From Albula goreensis (Eukaryota; Chordata; Actinopteri; Albuliformes; Albulidae): a stretch of DNA of 64,000 bases. The DNA is taken from NCBI GenBank assembly GCA_022829145.1, contig CM040743.1, forward strand, positions 31,113,646-31,177,645. Reading direction: 5' to 3'. The position numbers and the translations under genes are program-made. Under the pieces are notes generated by a model. The model saw nothing but the letters and a program-made list of their open reading frames with translations. It made no database searches and was not told the origin of the DNA. Positions 1 to 13,860 of the stretch are shown here, in pieces. How positions within the stretch are numbered: the first letter of the stretch is position 1; each line of letters opens with the position of its first letter.

Positions 1-3000
1 GGTTATTACACTGGAGAATTTTTGCAATGGATGCCACTATTTCAGTCAAGAGAAAGGAAACTCAACTGCCAATAATTTGGAGCGGACTTTTATTACCAGG
101 TCTATTCTCTTCCATCTTTGTTACAAATTGCACATTGCACCTGTCATATATACATATGCAGTCTACATTTATGAATATAAGAAATAGCAACCTGCACCAT
201 GGCAAATAGGAAACATACAAATTCACTGCAGCAGCATGTCAGGTTAGTCCTGTATTTTCATTGATATTTTTCACCTTTTTCCTAAGTGCAAAAAGTTAAT
301 TCTGACTCATAAAATGAATCAAGACTAAATTCAGTCATACGAACATATTGTTCACCATCGCACTTTGCAGACCACTTTGGAGACGATCTCCATGTCAACA
401 CAGCGGATGATTGATGCAGCTAATTAAAGGTCACAGCAAGAGCAGGGCTTGTAAATGATAAGATGCTCATTACTGTCTCCTAAGAGCAGATTTATGCCTG
501 GAAAAGGTTAAAAAGCCCCATAACCGTAATAGCTGATGCGTTCTTGTGATGCCTATACATTATGAAAGGGGCACACATCATTCCTCTGCGTGGGAGGAGC
601 ATGGCAGTGAAACCTGAAGTTTGTGTGTGTGCATATAGTTATGCATTGTGTTTGTGTATGTGCACAGCACGCGTGTGTGTATGCCTGTAGAACATAAGTG
701 TTTTTATATATTGCAATATGATTATAATCTTCAATGCTTTTAACCAAACCATACACCTATAATACACTAAAACATACATACATTGCTTTGTGCAAAAATA
801 ATGTGCATGTATGTGTAATTATGTGAATACAGATGGCAAAGATAGTTACAGTATTATACAGATATTGTATGTACATATTGATCCTCTGGTTCAAATCTTG
901 AATAATATTAGACTGCTGTTATGTAAGTTACCTAACCATCTAAATGTAATGCTAGCCTGCACATTATCTAACACTGAGGAGACATTATGCACTGCACTTT
1001 CTGATTCATGAGCTTGTGCATCATACAATGGCGATACTTTCTCATGAAGAGAGACAGATTATTAGTCTGATAGGCAAAAAGAAACAATACCTACACACAA
1101 GCCACTCTTTCTCCCCCCTCTGAAAAAAGGGACATGTATGCTTGGGTCAGACGCTTGGTTTTATTGATTTGTACACAAGATATACACAACGACTTGTGTA
1201 AACTATTGATTGGCCTAGTTTATTATGCACTGATATACAGCCTCCCCTCGATTTGCAACCTATGTGACTTAAGACTGTCCGTATATATGACCAAAAAAAT
1301 AAAATAAAAATGATGAAATATGAACAAAAGAATCTTAAATAAAGGGTAAAAACTACAGACTCATTTAAAATGTTGATTTATAAAGCTGGTTAATAAAGAA
1401 TTTGATAATCATGAAAGAAATCGGGTAGGACAAAAGAATTGACATATGTCCAACTTGCGTTCATTTTGAGAGATATGACCGGTGGGTCAGAACAGAACTG
1501 GAATGTATGTTGGGAATGGCAGCACTGGTTTGTTTTTTCATCATATTATTCATTGTAACGTTAACAAAAAATGTTTGGACTGGGGAAGATTCACTGGCCA
1601 CATGTAGTGGGCCATTCTGGTGGCCATTCTCCACATTAAAGTGTATAAAACTTTCAGTAATTTAACTGATAAAATTTCAATAAACAGGTCTAATGTATTG
1701 AACTGCGTTTCAGTGAGATTTTCTTACGTGATACTTTCAGTGATATTTTCATGCCATGCCTACACAATTGATTAATCGCACATAACTGCATTAACCGGAA
1801 GGAAGGATCGACTGTCAAGGGTTTGGAATATCCCATTTCGCAAGACTAGCTTGGCTATACCACTATAAATTAAAACTTCCCTTGGCCCAGGCATGCTCCT
1901 TATGCTAACATGACCTTTGAGGAGGCGGAGTTCTGCTATTCAGCCTCTTTTATATGTTGGGGAACCAAGCATGAAGACTGGCTGGAAGTCCAGCTATATG
2001 AGTAACCCATTATTCCCTTTCACTTCAGAATAGACTGCAGTGGGGTCACGAACAGGACAGCAGCACAGGAGTTCCCATGGGATACAGTCCAAGCATAGTA
2101 ACACTGCTGTGATGGGGACCATACCAGATAAAATAAATGCCATTCAAACAATATTAAAGTCCCATGGAGAACCAAAACCATGAGTATTTTGTTTTGATTA
2201 AGCACGTCAATTTATTGAACGTAATATAGTAAAATACCACTCAATAGCATGAAAGCTGCATTGAAAGAGTAAATCCTGGTACATACACTGAAGTTGAGAG
2301 GAACACTGATCCTAGGCTAACACTCCAGGCCCAGATCTCCCTGTATGCTTTGGAACAGAATATGTTATCTTCCACACTTCTATCAATGCTTTTGCCCTGC
2401 TCTGGGGTATGCACCTTCTTCAGCTACAAGAAACTATGGCCTCTGTCTTACACTTGTCATAGGGTGACGGTAATAATACCACAGGTGTCTTCTATAGTTT
2501 TAAGCTAATGCGGTTGTTGTTTTTTTTGTGCAGTGCCCAAGTTGTTTAGATAGCAAATGAGCTTGCACCAGTCTGGATGGGTTGGTCTTAGGACAAGTCT
2601 TAGTCAGGTACATTGCTGTCAATAGCATTCTGAACGCAAATGACAGCAATTGTGCTTATGCCAACAAATACCTTCAGTTATGTCAGTTGTTCCATTGTTA
2701 TTTTAAGGGCAACAGATGCACACCTTCATAGGCCAGGTGCACAAGGCACTTACACATTGTTTGTTATACTCAGAGGTGCATACACACAAACATACATAAA
2801 GATTAATGTGTAAAATACCATTATTGTGTATATCAGGATATGTGAAAAACGTGATAACGGTTAGTCATAATGTTGATTGGAATTTGATTGTCACAGTAAT
2901 GATGAATGTAATTGTTTGACTAGTAATGGTAATACACACCAGTATTTAACAGTGCTTATCATGCCAGACTGTAAGAAACATCTGGCAACTCCTGGCAGAT

Positions 3001-3845
3001 GAGCTGGAGACAAATGCCGTCTGTCCCTATTCATTCCCCCATGCTGTTAAAGTAAGTCAACACCACAGTCATTAAAGAAATAAGCCATCATTCTTAGTCT
3101 TATTCTAATCAGCTGATTCCCCCTCTCCTCCACTTCACAGGTTGGGAGTTAATGCATGTTATATAACGTCACTGTGGTTAGCTAACTAGCTAGCTATCTT
3201 ATGGAAAGCCCAGTGAGTTGTAAAATATCCAATAGTACTGCAAAAGAAAATTATATTTTTGAGAAACAGTCACATGAAATGGTGAATTCACAGCACTTGC
3301 AAGTGAATATTATAAGTGTTCAATCAGACTGGCATCGTTTCATTGGAAAACCATTCTGAAGGCTGTCATGATGACTTCACTTATGGGATATCTTAATGGG
3401 TGGAGGATACATATCGCCCCCCATAAATGTAGCACTTTAAAAGAACGCTTTTCCCTTGCCTTCCATTTTGTGTATGCATTAAAATGGCGACTGCATAAAG
3501 TGAACAAATTGAAACTATAAGTTGATTGGTTTATATTATTTACACTGATATTTTTGGTGTTTATTCCATTTATGTGTGTGTCATTGAAAGAGAATGATTC
3601 AGTTTTAAGACTCGGTTCAATTTCAGTATGTGTCAAACCATAAAAATGAAGGTTCAGTGTATCCTGTGAATTTATATGGTTCTGTGACCTGGAATTATTT
3701 TAAATTAATTTACAGATATTCTCAAATGTATAAATACAGGCATAAAATAGACAGAGCTTTGTTTAGCCCATAACCAGAAATATTTGCAAATTAGTCAATA
3801 TGTGAAATTCAGAGAATAGTCAACAGTCTGTTGGATGTCACAGTA
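1..3845. other. Upstream DNA without recognisable gene
   Basis: AT-rich, short open frames only, none with family motifs. A GT/CA-rich stretch lies near 620-690 and a short CTAGCTAGCTA run near 3183-3195. I see nothing else to annotate. Confidence 0.6.
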
Positions 3846-3895
3846 TACAGTCACCTCCAGAATTATTGACACCCCTGCTAAACACGAGCCAACAG
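3846..3895. repeat. Terminal repeat of a fish Tc1-like element
   Basis: TACAGTCACCTCCAGAATTATTGACACCCCTG closely resembles the outer end of a widespread fish Tc1-like family (CAGTxxCTTCCAxAATTATTGGCACCCxTG). I did not find the matching inverted end within the next kilobase, so this is a solo end or a deleted copy. Confidence 0.5.
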
Positions 3896-3899
3896 TGCA

Positions 3900-6800
3900 A
3901 GATTTCATTTATGGCTGCCCGGTGTTCATGTTACGGTAATTTACATATTTCACACTACAGCGAATGAAATCAAATATTTCGGTAATAATCACGCCTTTCA
4001 AAAACGGTTTTTTGAATAAATTCAAAATGCAAATTCACATTTAGAAACGACATCAGCCGCCATGCTTACTTTATTTTTCATGCATCTATTGCACCTCTGG
4101 TCACACTGAGGTCGTTTATGAGAGGAATCTGCAATTCTGCGTCACGTGTTCCACACCCAGTTTACATAATGGTAAACAAATCTATATCATATGAATTCTC
4201 TTAATATTAAACCAATACAATTCTGAATACACAGTCATTGAGTAAAGAATCAGCAATGCATGTTGAATGTAATTATTTTTCTGTAATTATTTTAATCTTA
4301 ATGATACATCATTTGATTATCAGTAATGCAAATAAGGGATAAATACATAACATCTATGAACATAATTGATAGTTGAACATAATTGCAAGCACCCATAAAC
4401 AAGCAAACATAACCAGTGATCTGTAAAATCTTTTCAGACCTGCAAAAAAATCTGACGACTAAAACCTTAGATAACTCTCACATTTCTTGTGTCAATTGCA
4501 TTTACGAGTAATTCACGATCAAATCTGTTTGGCTCATGCTTCATACCTCCCAGTTGCTGTCTTTACAAATCACTCCTAACACAATGGTCTACTGGGGAAA
4601 AACACAATGTAAAAGGCTGCAGAAACTGACCTGTGAAGCTATGGCATCTGACAGTGTCCTTTAAAAGACACATCTATAATTTTTCCTGAGCTAAGAATTT
4701 TACACCTTTACCAATTCCAGGTCAGACCGGTTTAGGGAAATGTATTGATAATTTACCCAAAAAGAGTGCATATTAAAGACACACATTCAAGCTCAATGAC
4801 TAAACTCTGTGATCCCAGACTCGAGTTGGCCTCAGCCTTGTTTAGACTGAGAAATAACAGGCTGTCAGCAAAAACCCACAGAAAGAATGTATGTGTTTTT
4901 ACAGCGGATATCTACAATGACAATGCTAATCACAATCTTATAGACACAGGCCTTAACTTCACTCCTACCCCTTCTGTATCTGTCATTTTTGCAACAATAC
5001 AGAACAGCTACACAATAAATGAAACAGACTAATTCATAATCAGATACTAAACGTGTGTGGTATTCTGTTGTTTGGTCTGTATATTAACATGGAAAAAAAT
5101 CTAAAAACATGCTTTTGTTTTTGACTAAAGCAAAATATTTTGTCTTGCAGCACAGATAGTAGTCTACCTAAAATCTGACAAAGGTTTCTGACCTGAATTT
5201 GGTATTTTCAGTAACTGGCTGGGGGAAGGGTGTATACAGCTAAAACAGCTGGCTCTTGATACACTGATCCACTCCATAGTTCAGATACGCACTATGATCA
5301 TACCAGTGCAAACTGTGGCTTTGGGTCCAGTGGGGTTCCACACAATTTTTCAGTGCCAACCAAAGTACAGTCAAGTCTAAAATCTAGCATCCACGTGCTT
5401 TACGGTTTATGATATATATCATCCCATACATTCCCTGTACTGTTTGTTTCACATGGGTGATGGAGTACTCTGAAATGTCAAGGCTATTTTTTCCTGCCCC
5501 AGTGGAGAGCTATAAAAGAACTATAAAATAACAAAGAAGCTTGTGAAGGTGCTGATTCCCTGTCTGGTCACATAGCTGTGAGGGAGCACAGAATTTAAAA
5601 GCACAGAAGTGAGCAGAATAATTATTAGTTCAAACAGTGCAGTGTTTCCTTGAGCAGACATACATGGTTTTGCAGTGTTGGCAGAACCATGTAATACAGG
5701 TGGTATTAAAAAACAGACATTTTACTTTTTATAATGAAGTGAGTTTTCAACATTTAAGTATCAAACTGAAACAGGACACAGAGAAACACATAAACGACAG
5801 ATGTATAGGCCTATATGTGGGTAAGAAATGAAACATTAACTTGAAAGTGATCAAATGAATGAAATTTATATTTATTTTGTAGGCATAAGAACTGACAACC
5901 TTTATAATTTTGAAGTACAGTCAATTCCAAGGAGAGGTTTAGCTCTGAAGTCCCTGCAAAAGGGGATTCAATCCGATTGATTATGGCAATAGTGCTGTCC
6001 TGAGAGTCTCATGAAAAGTTGGTAATTTTACGCTGGTAATACCTATAGGTCCGCCCACAGCTCAGGACCAACTAAATCTCGTGCAGGTTCATTTAAGCCA
6101 CATCAACTTCCGATTCACTTCCATTAATTTCATGAAACAACCTGGAGTACGTACATCTACCACTTTTACAAACCCCTATTGCACGGATCATTATAATATG
6201 TATTTTTGCCAAGCTGAGATTGTTTTTTGCTTTTTCCAATTATTGATTAAGGGAACTGTTTTCTGTACAATTACACTTAATGTGCTGTTTGAATAACCAC
6301 TTCCTGGATGTTTACAACCTGTTACCATGCCCCCATAACATGAGCGGAACAACCTGGAAACATTTCCCTGGTGCAGCAGTAGACTGCAAGTCTAGACAGG
6401 ACTATACTGCAAGGAGACATTTCAGACCGACTTCAAACCGATCTTCTTACATTTAAAAATATATACAAAGTCACTGAACCAAGCATTATTTTTCAAAATA
6501 AGAACTGACATGCAAAATGATAAATAGAATATTATCAGCTTTCAAGCTGATGGGTCTGCCAGGTATTACCAAAAAGAATTTCTAGCTATACTGGGGCACC
6601 ATTTCAGCTAGTATTGGTTTATTACAGAAATGTCTGTATCAGGATCAATGATATGGTGTTTACATTTTTACAAGCATGAGTTAAAGCATATTGAGATAGC
6701 AGTATGGGGATGCAAAAGGTATAAAGGCACTGTATGTATTGAAAAGCAAAGAAAAGTAAATGCAAAGCTGGATTTACTGAAAGGATGAGTCAGAAATTTT

Positions 6801-7500
6801 ATGCTTTTAAGAATTTCATCATATCCTATTGATAACTTGCAGCTACATAATTCTATCCATATTCTATATATTCAGAAAAAAAACCCATGTCTCCACCTGA
6901 CCCTCTGATTTTCCCATTTTTATTGTGTACAGTTACTTCTACATTTATGACAAAACCATATAAAATATGGAGAGCATTTTTAGTTTGTAACCATTTTTGA
7001 AGCCTGATCGCTCCATTTCCGATAGACTTAAAGCCATTAAATTTTCAGCACTGAAAGAATGGTCCATTAAGTTAACATAATGTAAATAACTAAATATGTA
7101 CCAATTTTTAAATATGTGAAGTTCCAATCATAATCTTTAACAGAAAATGTTTGTACCGCTACTGTCAACTGACATCATCAAAAGATTTATCATAATTATG
7201 ATGACCAAACTGAGATATTAAATCTGTGGATTATATATGCACATGAACACACTAGAAATTGTTTTGTGCTGTTTTTCTCTTGACAATTTACAACTAAAAT
7301 CAGGAAAATGCCTTTTTTCTGTGTTTGGGGGTCCATACTGGCCGGAGGCCAAGGTTCAATGAATACAAAATTTGTGTTTGCAACAGCGTTTGAAATTAAC
7401 CTGAATAATTACAATGGTGCTTTAAGGTTATATTCAATGTTTACACCCTGTTTGTTATAACCAAAATTTCAAATATCTTAGGTTCCACAGTTTGTGCCCA
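3900..7500. other. Stretch without recognisable gene
   Basis: No coding, RNA or clear repeat signal beyond the Tc1-type end at its left border. The 95-codon frame at 4745-5032 has no recognisable motif or splice context. Confidence 0.55.
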
Positions 7501-7506
7501 TACATA

Positions 7507-8060
7507 CACTGAACGGCCACCTTATTGGGTAAAAATACCTAGTCAGTTTTCATCTTCCCTTAGAAGAGCCAGAATTCACCAGGATTAATTCCCATTTCTG
7601 CAGCCTCAGGCTGGTGCTTACGATGTAATATTGCAAGGTGTGTTTTCTTGGCACAAGTGCACAAGTGCATCAGTGTGTGAGTGCGGCAGGATCTCCAAAC
7701 ATCGCTGTTGATCAGGTGCAACCCTTCATAGCAGCAGAGTCCATCTGGAAATAGCTTTTTCAGAAGGACAATGCCCCATGCCAGAAGGCTACAATCCGCC
7801 AAAAATGGTTCCGGGAACAAGACAGTGAATTCAGCTTACTACAGTGTCCTCTCCAGTCATCAGGTCTCAAGCCAATTAAGCATTTGGGGGATGAGATGGA
7901 AAGACCTATTTTCGAATACATATCCTCCACCAGCCACAGCAACAAGGAAAAGACCTGAAGTTAACATGGGCAAAAATCTCTGCGCTACACTTTCACCACC
8001 TTGCTGAGTCCATGCAGTGGTAAATTCAACTGAAGCCATATCATTGAAACTTAATCCTAA
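7507..8060 (+). mobile_element. Tc1/mariner-type transposon relic with one end
   Basis: The left part, CACTGAACGGCCACCTTATT at 7507, resembles the terminal inverted repeat of a common fish Tc1/mariner family (GGCCACTTTATTAGG). The + strand from about 7767 to 8030 still reads, across frames, DNAPCQKA, DSEFSLLQCPLQS, LKPIKHLGDEME and a WAKIS..HFHHLAESM tail. These are decayed versions of DNA.PH.A, WPPQSPDLNPIEHLWD and the last helix of the transposase. The LNPIE-type catalytic neighbourhood is mutated. The right terminal repeat and the 5' half of the gene are missing or unrecognisable. Confidence 0.68.
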
Positions 8061-8229
8061 AGCTGGTAAAAATAGCCTGGTAAACACATATTTAAAGGGC
8101 TGGTACACACACTACTGCCTCTTTGTTTCATGTTCACACTCACAACAACTCACCAGATATCGCAGTAGCAAAATAAACATGATAAAATACCACAATAGCA
8201 ATAATTATACCATTCACAATATACTACAC

Positions 8230-8258
8230 AATATATATATAGACACACACACACACAA
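8230..8258. repeat. (AT)n/(AC)n microsatellite
   Basis: Short ATATATATAT run followed by ACACACACACACACAC. Confidence 0.8.
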
Positions 8259-8259
8259 C

Positions 8260-9470
8260 GTAATGGAGCAAAAATAATACATTAAGTAGAGCAGACACTG
8301 CGATACGAATACCTTCATTATGGACTGACCAGTTAACTAAACAGGGATTGAAACAGGAAGTAGATTGAGAATGACAGCGACCTAATTTTTCATTTAATAG
8401 TTTGCACAGAGGAAGCTACCATTTGTTACCAACTCAACAGAGATTATATATTCTTTACCAGAATCTGTTGACTGACATACTTGTTGCTGCTTATACTAGT
8501 TCGCTGATCCTAAATTAAAATGTAGCTATTGGTCAGATTGGTAAACACAATTTAATTAAGATTCAATAATTCTGATTGTTTTCCCTGACGTACACAGCTG
8601 CTCTGAGAAACTAATGTCAGTCAATGTAATGCTTACTGCCAGCTTTTTAACTGGAAACACTAGCTATATTTTTTTGTATTTTTTATCAGAGCTTGTACTA
8701 CTCAGGGCTAGTAAACTGAGTGATAGCAACAATCTCAACAATACATCTAGCATAAAAACAATCAAAACAAATATTTCTGGATAACTGTCCACCACATTTA
8801 TAATGCCATTTATAAGACTAAAAAGCCTTTTCCATATTTCTGTGGAATGTCCACATGTACCCTTCAGGTGTGTATTCTTATTCAGATAAAACACACTGTC
8901 TTGTTCACAGTTCAAATCCTTGACCCATCGTTCTACTGTCTTTAAGTGTTACTGCTTTTCAGTACCATCCCTTCACATATGGCCACATTTGGCATTTGTT
9001 GTAATTATCTGAGGAGCACATCGGCCATGTTTGACACTGTGTGACACATAGATGATGGTAAAATGAATATGTCCCATAATACCCTGCTGGCTTAATTAAC
9101 CATTACATTCGTTCAATGACAGCAGGTCTTGGTGTTGCCATAGTGCTTCTACCACTTCTTCGACAAGAAGGCAAAAGAAGACAAAATAAATCCTCTACCC
9201 AAGTCACACAAGTCCACAAGAGGGCATTTTTAAACCTATTTTTATATTTCCATGCCTTTTAAAATTCCCTTGGTATAAAAATATTCATCAATCTGTATGA
9301 CCTATAGTTCATACACATACAAGGCAATTCTTCATTTCAAATGATCAGTCTGGTAAAATGCACTGACACATACAGTTCAAATACATAGCCTGAGGCAGAG
9401 AACTATCACTCTCACTACAATAAGGACATAATTTCTCACTGCTTTCACAGTTTTAACATACCCTTCAGTG
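8260..9470. other. Stretch without recognisable gene
   Basis: AT-rich DNA. The short frames show no motif. Probably includes the undetectable remains of the Tc1 relic to its left. Confidence 0.5.
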
Positions 9471-9474
9471 TGCA

Positions 9475-9830
9475 CCATCTTCCTCCCTCTTTTAACTGCG
9501 TTTGTCTCACTGATCAAGTGTGCCTTCGCCCCGAACAGCTGCGTGCAGAACCTTCCCTCGGCAAAACCGACCAGCCGCACAGCTGAAGGAGACTGGCAGG
9601 TATCTGAAATTGGAAACTGACTCAAACACGTCTGGTTCTGCCTCTATCTTTAACTTCAAATGAGCGGGTTCCACATTCCTACCCAGCATTGCTGGCACAC
9701 CGCTGCTCTGCCTCCTCAAATCACAGCGCAGTTATTCTCCAGTCCCTCTAATGCCACCGCCAATCACGGCACGGCTCCTCTTCTGCCTCAGTGCTACAGC
9801 CTCCAATCACAGCATGGTTTTTTGCATGCC
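9475..9830 (-). promoter_or_regulatory. CpG-richer patch with repeated CCAATCA boxes
   Basis: About a dozen CpGs fall in 300 bases of otherwise CpG-poor DNA. Three similar 17-base units lie about 45 bases apart: CCTCAAATCACAGCGCAG (about 9713), CCGCCAATCACGGCACGG (about 9758) and CCTCCAATCACAGCATGG (about 9800). Two of them hold a perfect CCAAT. On the minus strand a donor-like GGGTATGTT is present near 9455-9465. A promoter with a non-coding first exon is possible. I found no coding evidence. Confidence 0.35.
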
Positions 9831-9834
9831 TCTC

Positions 9835-10629
9835 TTTTGGCTCCTGCACTAAACCCTGGCATAAATCACACTGGCTGTCAGTCTGAGTTTATAGCAGGAA
9901 AAGTCTATTTTTTATTTATGAACCTAACTAGCGTTTTTAAAGCCAAATCTAAGCAGTAAAAGGAAAAAAAATATTTCACAACATGTTACTCTGTGGGTTT
10001 TGAACTTGCCCAGACAGAATTCACATGAACTTTCCAACAAGAATATATTAGGCAGCATAATTCTGCAGCATATTTGGAATGTTTATTTGTGTTGGTATAA
10101 ATAAATTTTATCCCCATGACTAAAGATTGCATTTCTGGCAAGTAACAACCTTCTCTTGTTTTACTTTTACTTGCAGTGTTCTTTCATTTTTAACACTGCT
10201 GAAAACATTCTTGACTATACATTGACTGCAATGAGGTTTAGTAATGTACAGTACTAGAACCACAGCTTTGTCATTGCTGTGCTGTAAAACTGAATCAATT
10301 TGCCCACTTAAGTGAATAATGTAGGAATTGCTGAACAGTTATTTAGAATAACCAAATTTTAAAAAGCATGTAGAATTTACATACTAACTCAGTGTAAAGA
10401 CACCTTATGCTGTTTCTCATAAGAACACAATCAGAAAGGTTTGCCTTTTTAAGACATTAGGTCTTAAAAGGAGCATTACTCTAAAAACAATGTAAATACG
10501 TGTAAATATGTACGTATCCTTTACATATTTCAAGAGTAACCCCATTATGTTACTTTGGAACTTCATTCTATGTTTACAACCATATTGTGTGAACAGTGCA
10601 GGAAATGTGTCTCTTTTTATACACAGCAC
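9835..10629. other. Stretch without recognisable gene
   Basis: AT-rich, with nothing recognised between the CCAAT patch and the Tc1-like relic. Confidence 0.5.
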
Positions 10630-11110
10630 CCAATTGTAGGGGGCCAAAAATGATTGGACAAATAAACAAACATATATAAAGTCATCATATTTAATAACTG
10701 GTGGTAAATCCTTTAGAATCAAGGACTGCCTGAAGCTTATTACCCACAGATATCAAGAGATGCTCATATATTTATGCTCATGTATATTCCCTGGTGATGC
10801 TTTTTACCTTCATTCTGGTCTTTAGTAAGTGAAATACATGACATTTGTAGTGGCATCATAAATTGATGAAGTAAGCCACTTCGGCTGGCAGCCATTACAG
10901 TCCCAAACCATAATACCTTCTCCACCATGTTTGACAGATGAGTTGGCAAGCTTTGGATCATTAAATGTTCCTTTTCTCTCCACACTTTCCTCTCTCCATC
11001 ACTGGAACAAGTTAATCTTTGTCTCTTTGTTCCAGAATGCTACAGGTTTACGTGTTTTGTTTTTTTTTTGCAAACTGTAGCATCCTGTTTACTTTTCTCA
11101 GGTAAAACAC
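10630..11110 (-). mobile_element. Tc1-like transposase relic
   Basis: The minus strand gives, in order but with a frameshift, KPVAFWNKETKINLF (about 11010-11050, equivalent to the WS/TDETKINLF catalytic-Asp block), WREKEHLMIQSLP and a decayed VKHGGGSVMVWGCMAASG block (about 10880-10935). The order is that of Tc1 transposase. An end-like GGGGCCAAAAATGATTGGAC sits near 10638. The gene is broken. Confidence 0.62.
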
Positions 11111-11639
11111 ATTTTTTTGTCATTTAGTAAAGCAGTATTTTGTGAGGACACTTTATGCAGCTCTGGGCAGAGATTCATTCCTGCTTTCAATAAACCAATT
11201 TCTGCCATCTGTACATAGAACAGAAACTGATCTTCTGAATGCTCTGTACATCTGTTATATCTGGGGTTGACCATGTTCAGCGCAGAGTATTTTTTTGCAT
11301 CAATGAATTCTGGGAGTCCTTAATGTTCTTTCATATTGAATTCAATATGACACTGATCACTGTGTTGTAAAAAGGCATTTGAATTGGCTGACCACTCTTT
11401 ACTGCAGATTCACTAATTAGCGGATTTGATTTGATTTGGTCTGCTCTGGTCCAAATATCGGGGACTCATTAGATTTTAGACAGAGCACAAGTTCCTTTTC
11501 AGTCCAGTCCTCCTTTGATGATGAAAAACAAAATTTATTATGAATGTAGCTCAACACTGGTAATATATGTCACTTTAAAGTGTTAAACTATACACATAAT
11601 TTTAAAAAAATTACATTTTACCTCACATATGTAGGAGGC

Positions 11640-12680
11640 GGCAAAGGGGATTAAAATGCTTACAGACTTCTGACCAATGGGAGGGAACTCCTGCTCTACA
11701 CCAAGCAAGAATTCATTTGGTGTCTGAGATGTTTACTGCAGCCTCAAGGTGGAGTCAGATGTCATCTCTAAAAATTGGTCAGAGTGGGAATCAGCAAGTG
11801 AGGCTACACTGAACTGATCTCTGGCCGAGTCATATTAACCACTGTTGTCTGGGACAAATCTTTGAAAATGCCTTATCTGTCCAGAGACGTCATCTCTGTT
11901 CGTTGGGTTCAGTAAATTCCCTCAGATTCGAAGAGGAGTCTATCATTTCCTGCCCTACCTCAGTTTTCAGGAAGGAGTTGATTTTGGAACGTGCTTGCCT
12001 TTGCCCTGCACCTTCAGATTTTATTCATTTTTGCGAAAAAGTCATTGAAGTAGACCAGTCTGATGACAAAGTTTTGATTACTGCACATGCTATCCATGTC
12101 CTCTTGTCCTCCAAGAATTTTCAAATCTCATCTATGAGCACAAACACCATGGACAACCACCTTGCTGCAGGATAGCCATCCGGCCTGAAATGTGAGAAAC
12201 AGAGCTGTCTGCTTTGCACCCATCTCATTGCAGAGTGCAAAGATTTTGATGCAGTTGACTGCAGTATTGATTCATTTAGCTTGGGAGTCTACTGCCTTGA
12301 TATGAGGGCAATGCAATGCTTCCATTGCACATTCAATGCAACTCTTAATGAACACCTCTGGTCCACCCTGTTTCCCTCCCATCACTTGCTCATAATCAGT
12401 GCTAACACCTGCACAGTCCTCCCACTGAAGCCCAGCATCTGTAAACTAAGAGTCTATTATATTAAAGGGCTCATCAGCTGTTGCACTGCATAAGATGTAG
12501 CTGCAAAACAGCAAATCCACAGTCAGTGACCCTGTATGAATATGATGAATGTAAGCGATTAAGAAGCAGTCCTTCCTGCTGTCAGTATCTTCAACCACCC
12601 ACAAAGTCTTATTTGCTTCCAGGTCATCTGAAATGTCACTTATACCATCATGTGATCATTGTACAGGTGGATGACCGGTA
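11640..12680 (-). mobile_element. hAT transposase relic (ZBED5/GTF2IRD2-like)
   Basis: The minus strand, read across shifting frames, gives LLFCSYI, LQWEDCAGVSTDYEQVMGGK (about 12330-12395; family pattern LKWxxxxGVxTDGAPxMxGK), and a WLSxxKV piece with DEI.KFLEDK (about 12100-12175; family pattern VRWLSRGKVL...REEI..FL), then FVIRLVYFNDFFAKMNKI (about 12020-12075; family L.YLADIFEKLN). These blocks occur in order in the hAT-derived ZBED5, SCAND3 and GTF2IRD2 proteins. Stops and frameshifts rule out a functional gene. The element ends are not found. The C-terminal dimerisation part may reach 11640. Confidence 0.65.
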
Positions 12681-12689
12681 ACGCTTCCC

Positions 12690-13860
12690 TCATCAAGCAT
12701 AGCTGAGACCATATCTATTGCGACAGGACATCTGTTTTCACATTCGGTTTCTGCATTTTGCAGCACAGTGGATGAATTGATATGAAGTTATTTGGGCTTT
12801 GGTAGTCACAGATCACAGACAGTAGCTTTACATCTGTGACACCTAGTCTGATTTTATTCACACTTGTGAAAAACCTACTTTCTTACTTGCCTTTGTCCTT
12901 GATTTTTCTACTTCAGCTGTTCTACAATGAAGCGAGCTTTGGCAATTTGATAGTGTAATCATCTAGCAGCATGTGATGTTTGGCTGTTTTCCCAGCATGC
13001 AATATTCTTTAATTACACTTTTGTTGTGCATTGTATTTTTCTATAATTACTATGGCCATACCTCATGTCTAGCCCCCTCCTGCATTACCTCAGATATAAA
13101 ACCTTTTGATAATACTACTATTACATAGAAATGTACATTTTAGGGTTTTAATGTACAGTATCAAGCAGTATCATTCAGTATGGATTGTGTCTAAATTATT
13201 TAACCATTAGAGAATGATTGACTGAACTGAACTGACACTGAATTTGACTCTCTGTAATCTGTGTATGATGAATTGCTCATTTCATAAAACATAATTGCAA
13301 TTTTTTAAATTACAAGTTTTCACTGCTCTTCTGTTTGTCAAGTCGTGAAATATAAACCTGAAAATGTATCCCAAATAGAGTGGCAGGTTCGTTAAGCATG
13401 ATTATTCTCGATGGTGTTGGTGTTTATGATGTTTGACCGATTTCCTCATTTTCCTCTCAATTCATTTGTGTGTTGAAAAAATAAATATTTCATCTGTATG
13501 CTCAGTTCTGTATTTAGAAATATGTAGGAAACCATGAGTTTCTAACCTGTGTAAAAACTGGGCCATGAAGACAGACCACTAACCTAATTATACAAGCAGA
13601 TCTATATTAAAGTGCTTTAAAAAGAATCATTTTCATGTTTAGCATTGTGGAAATCAGAGTTAGGATGTAAAATATATTCAAATATTGTGGCAGAACTTGA
13701 ATCTGTTGAAGAATGGAAGGCCACAAATGTCAAAAACCTGAAGCAATTCTGGTTTGACCATTTTGTATGTAAATAATCAAAGTGTATGGTATTTTTCCTT
13801 TTTTACATTAATCGGGTTATCCTTTCATTTCCTATTGTTACTTCAGTATATACTTGAGGT
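12690..13860. other. Stretch without recognisable gene
   Basis: The first 250 bases may be the N-terminal end of the hAT relic. The rest is AT-rich with nothing recognised. Confidence 0.45.

Noticed and set aside
11903..12175. 90-codon + frame as a gene
   Set aside because: It begins at a TTG and lies antisense to the recognisable hAT blocks, so it is a shadow of the relic.
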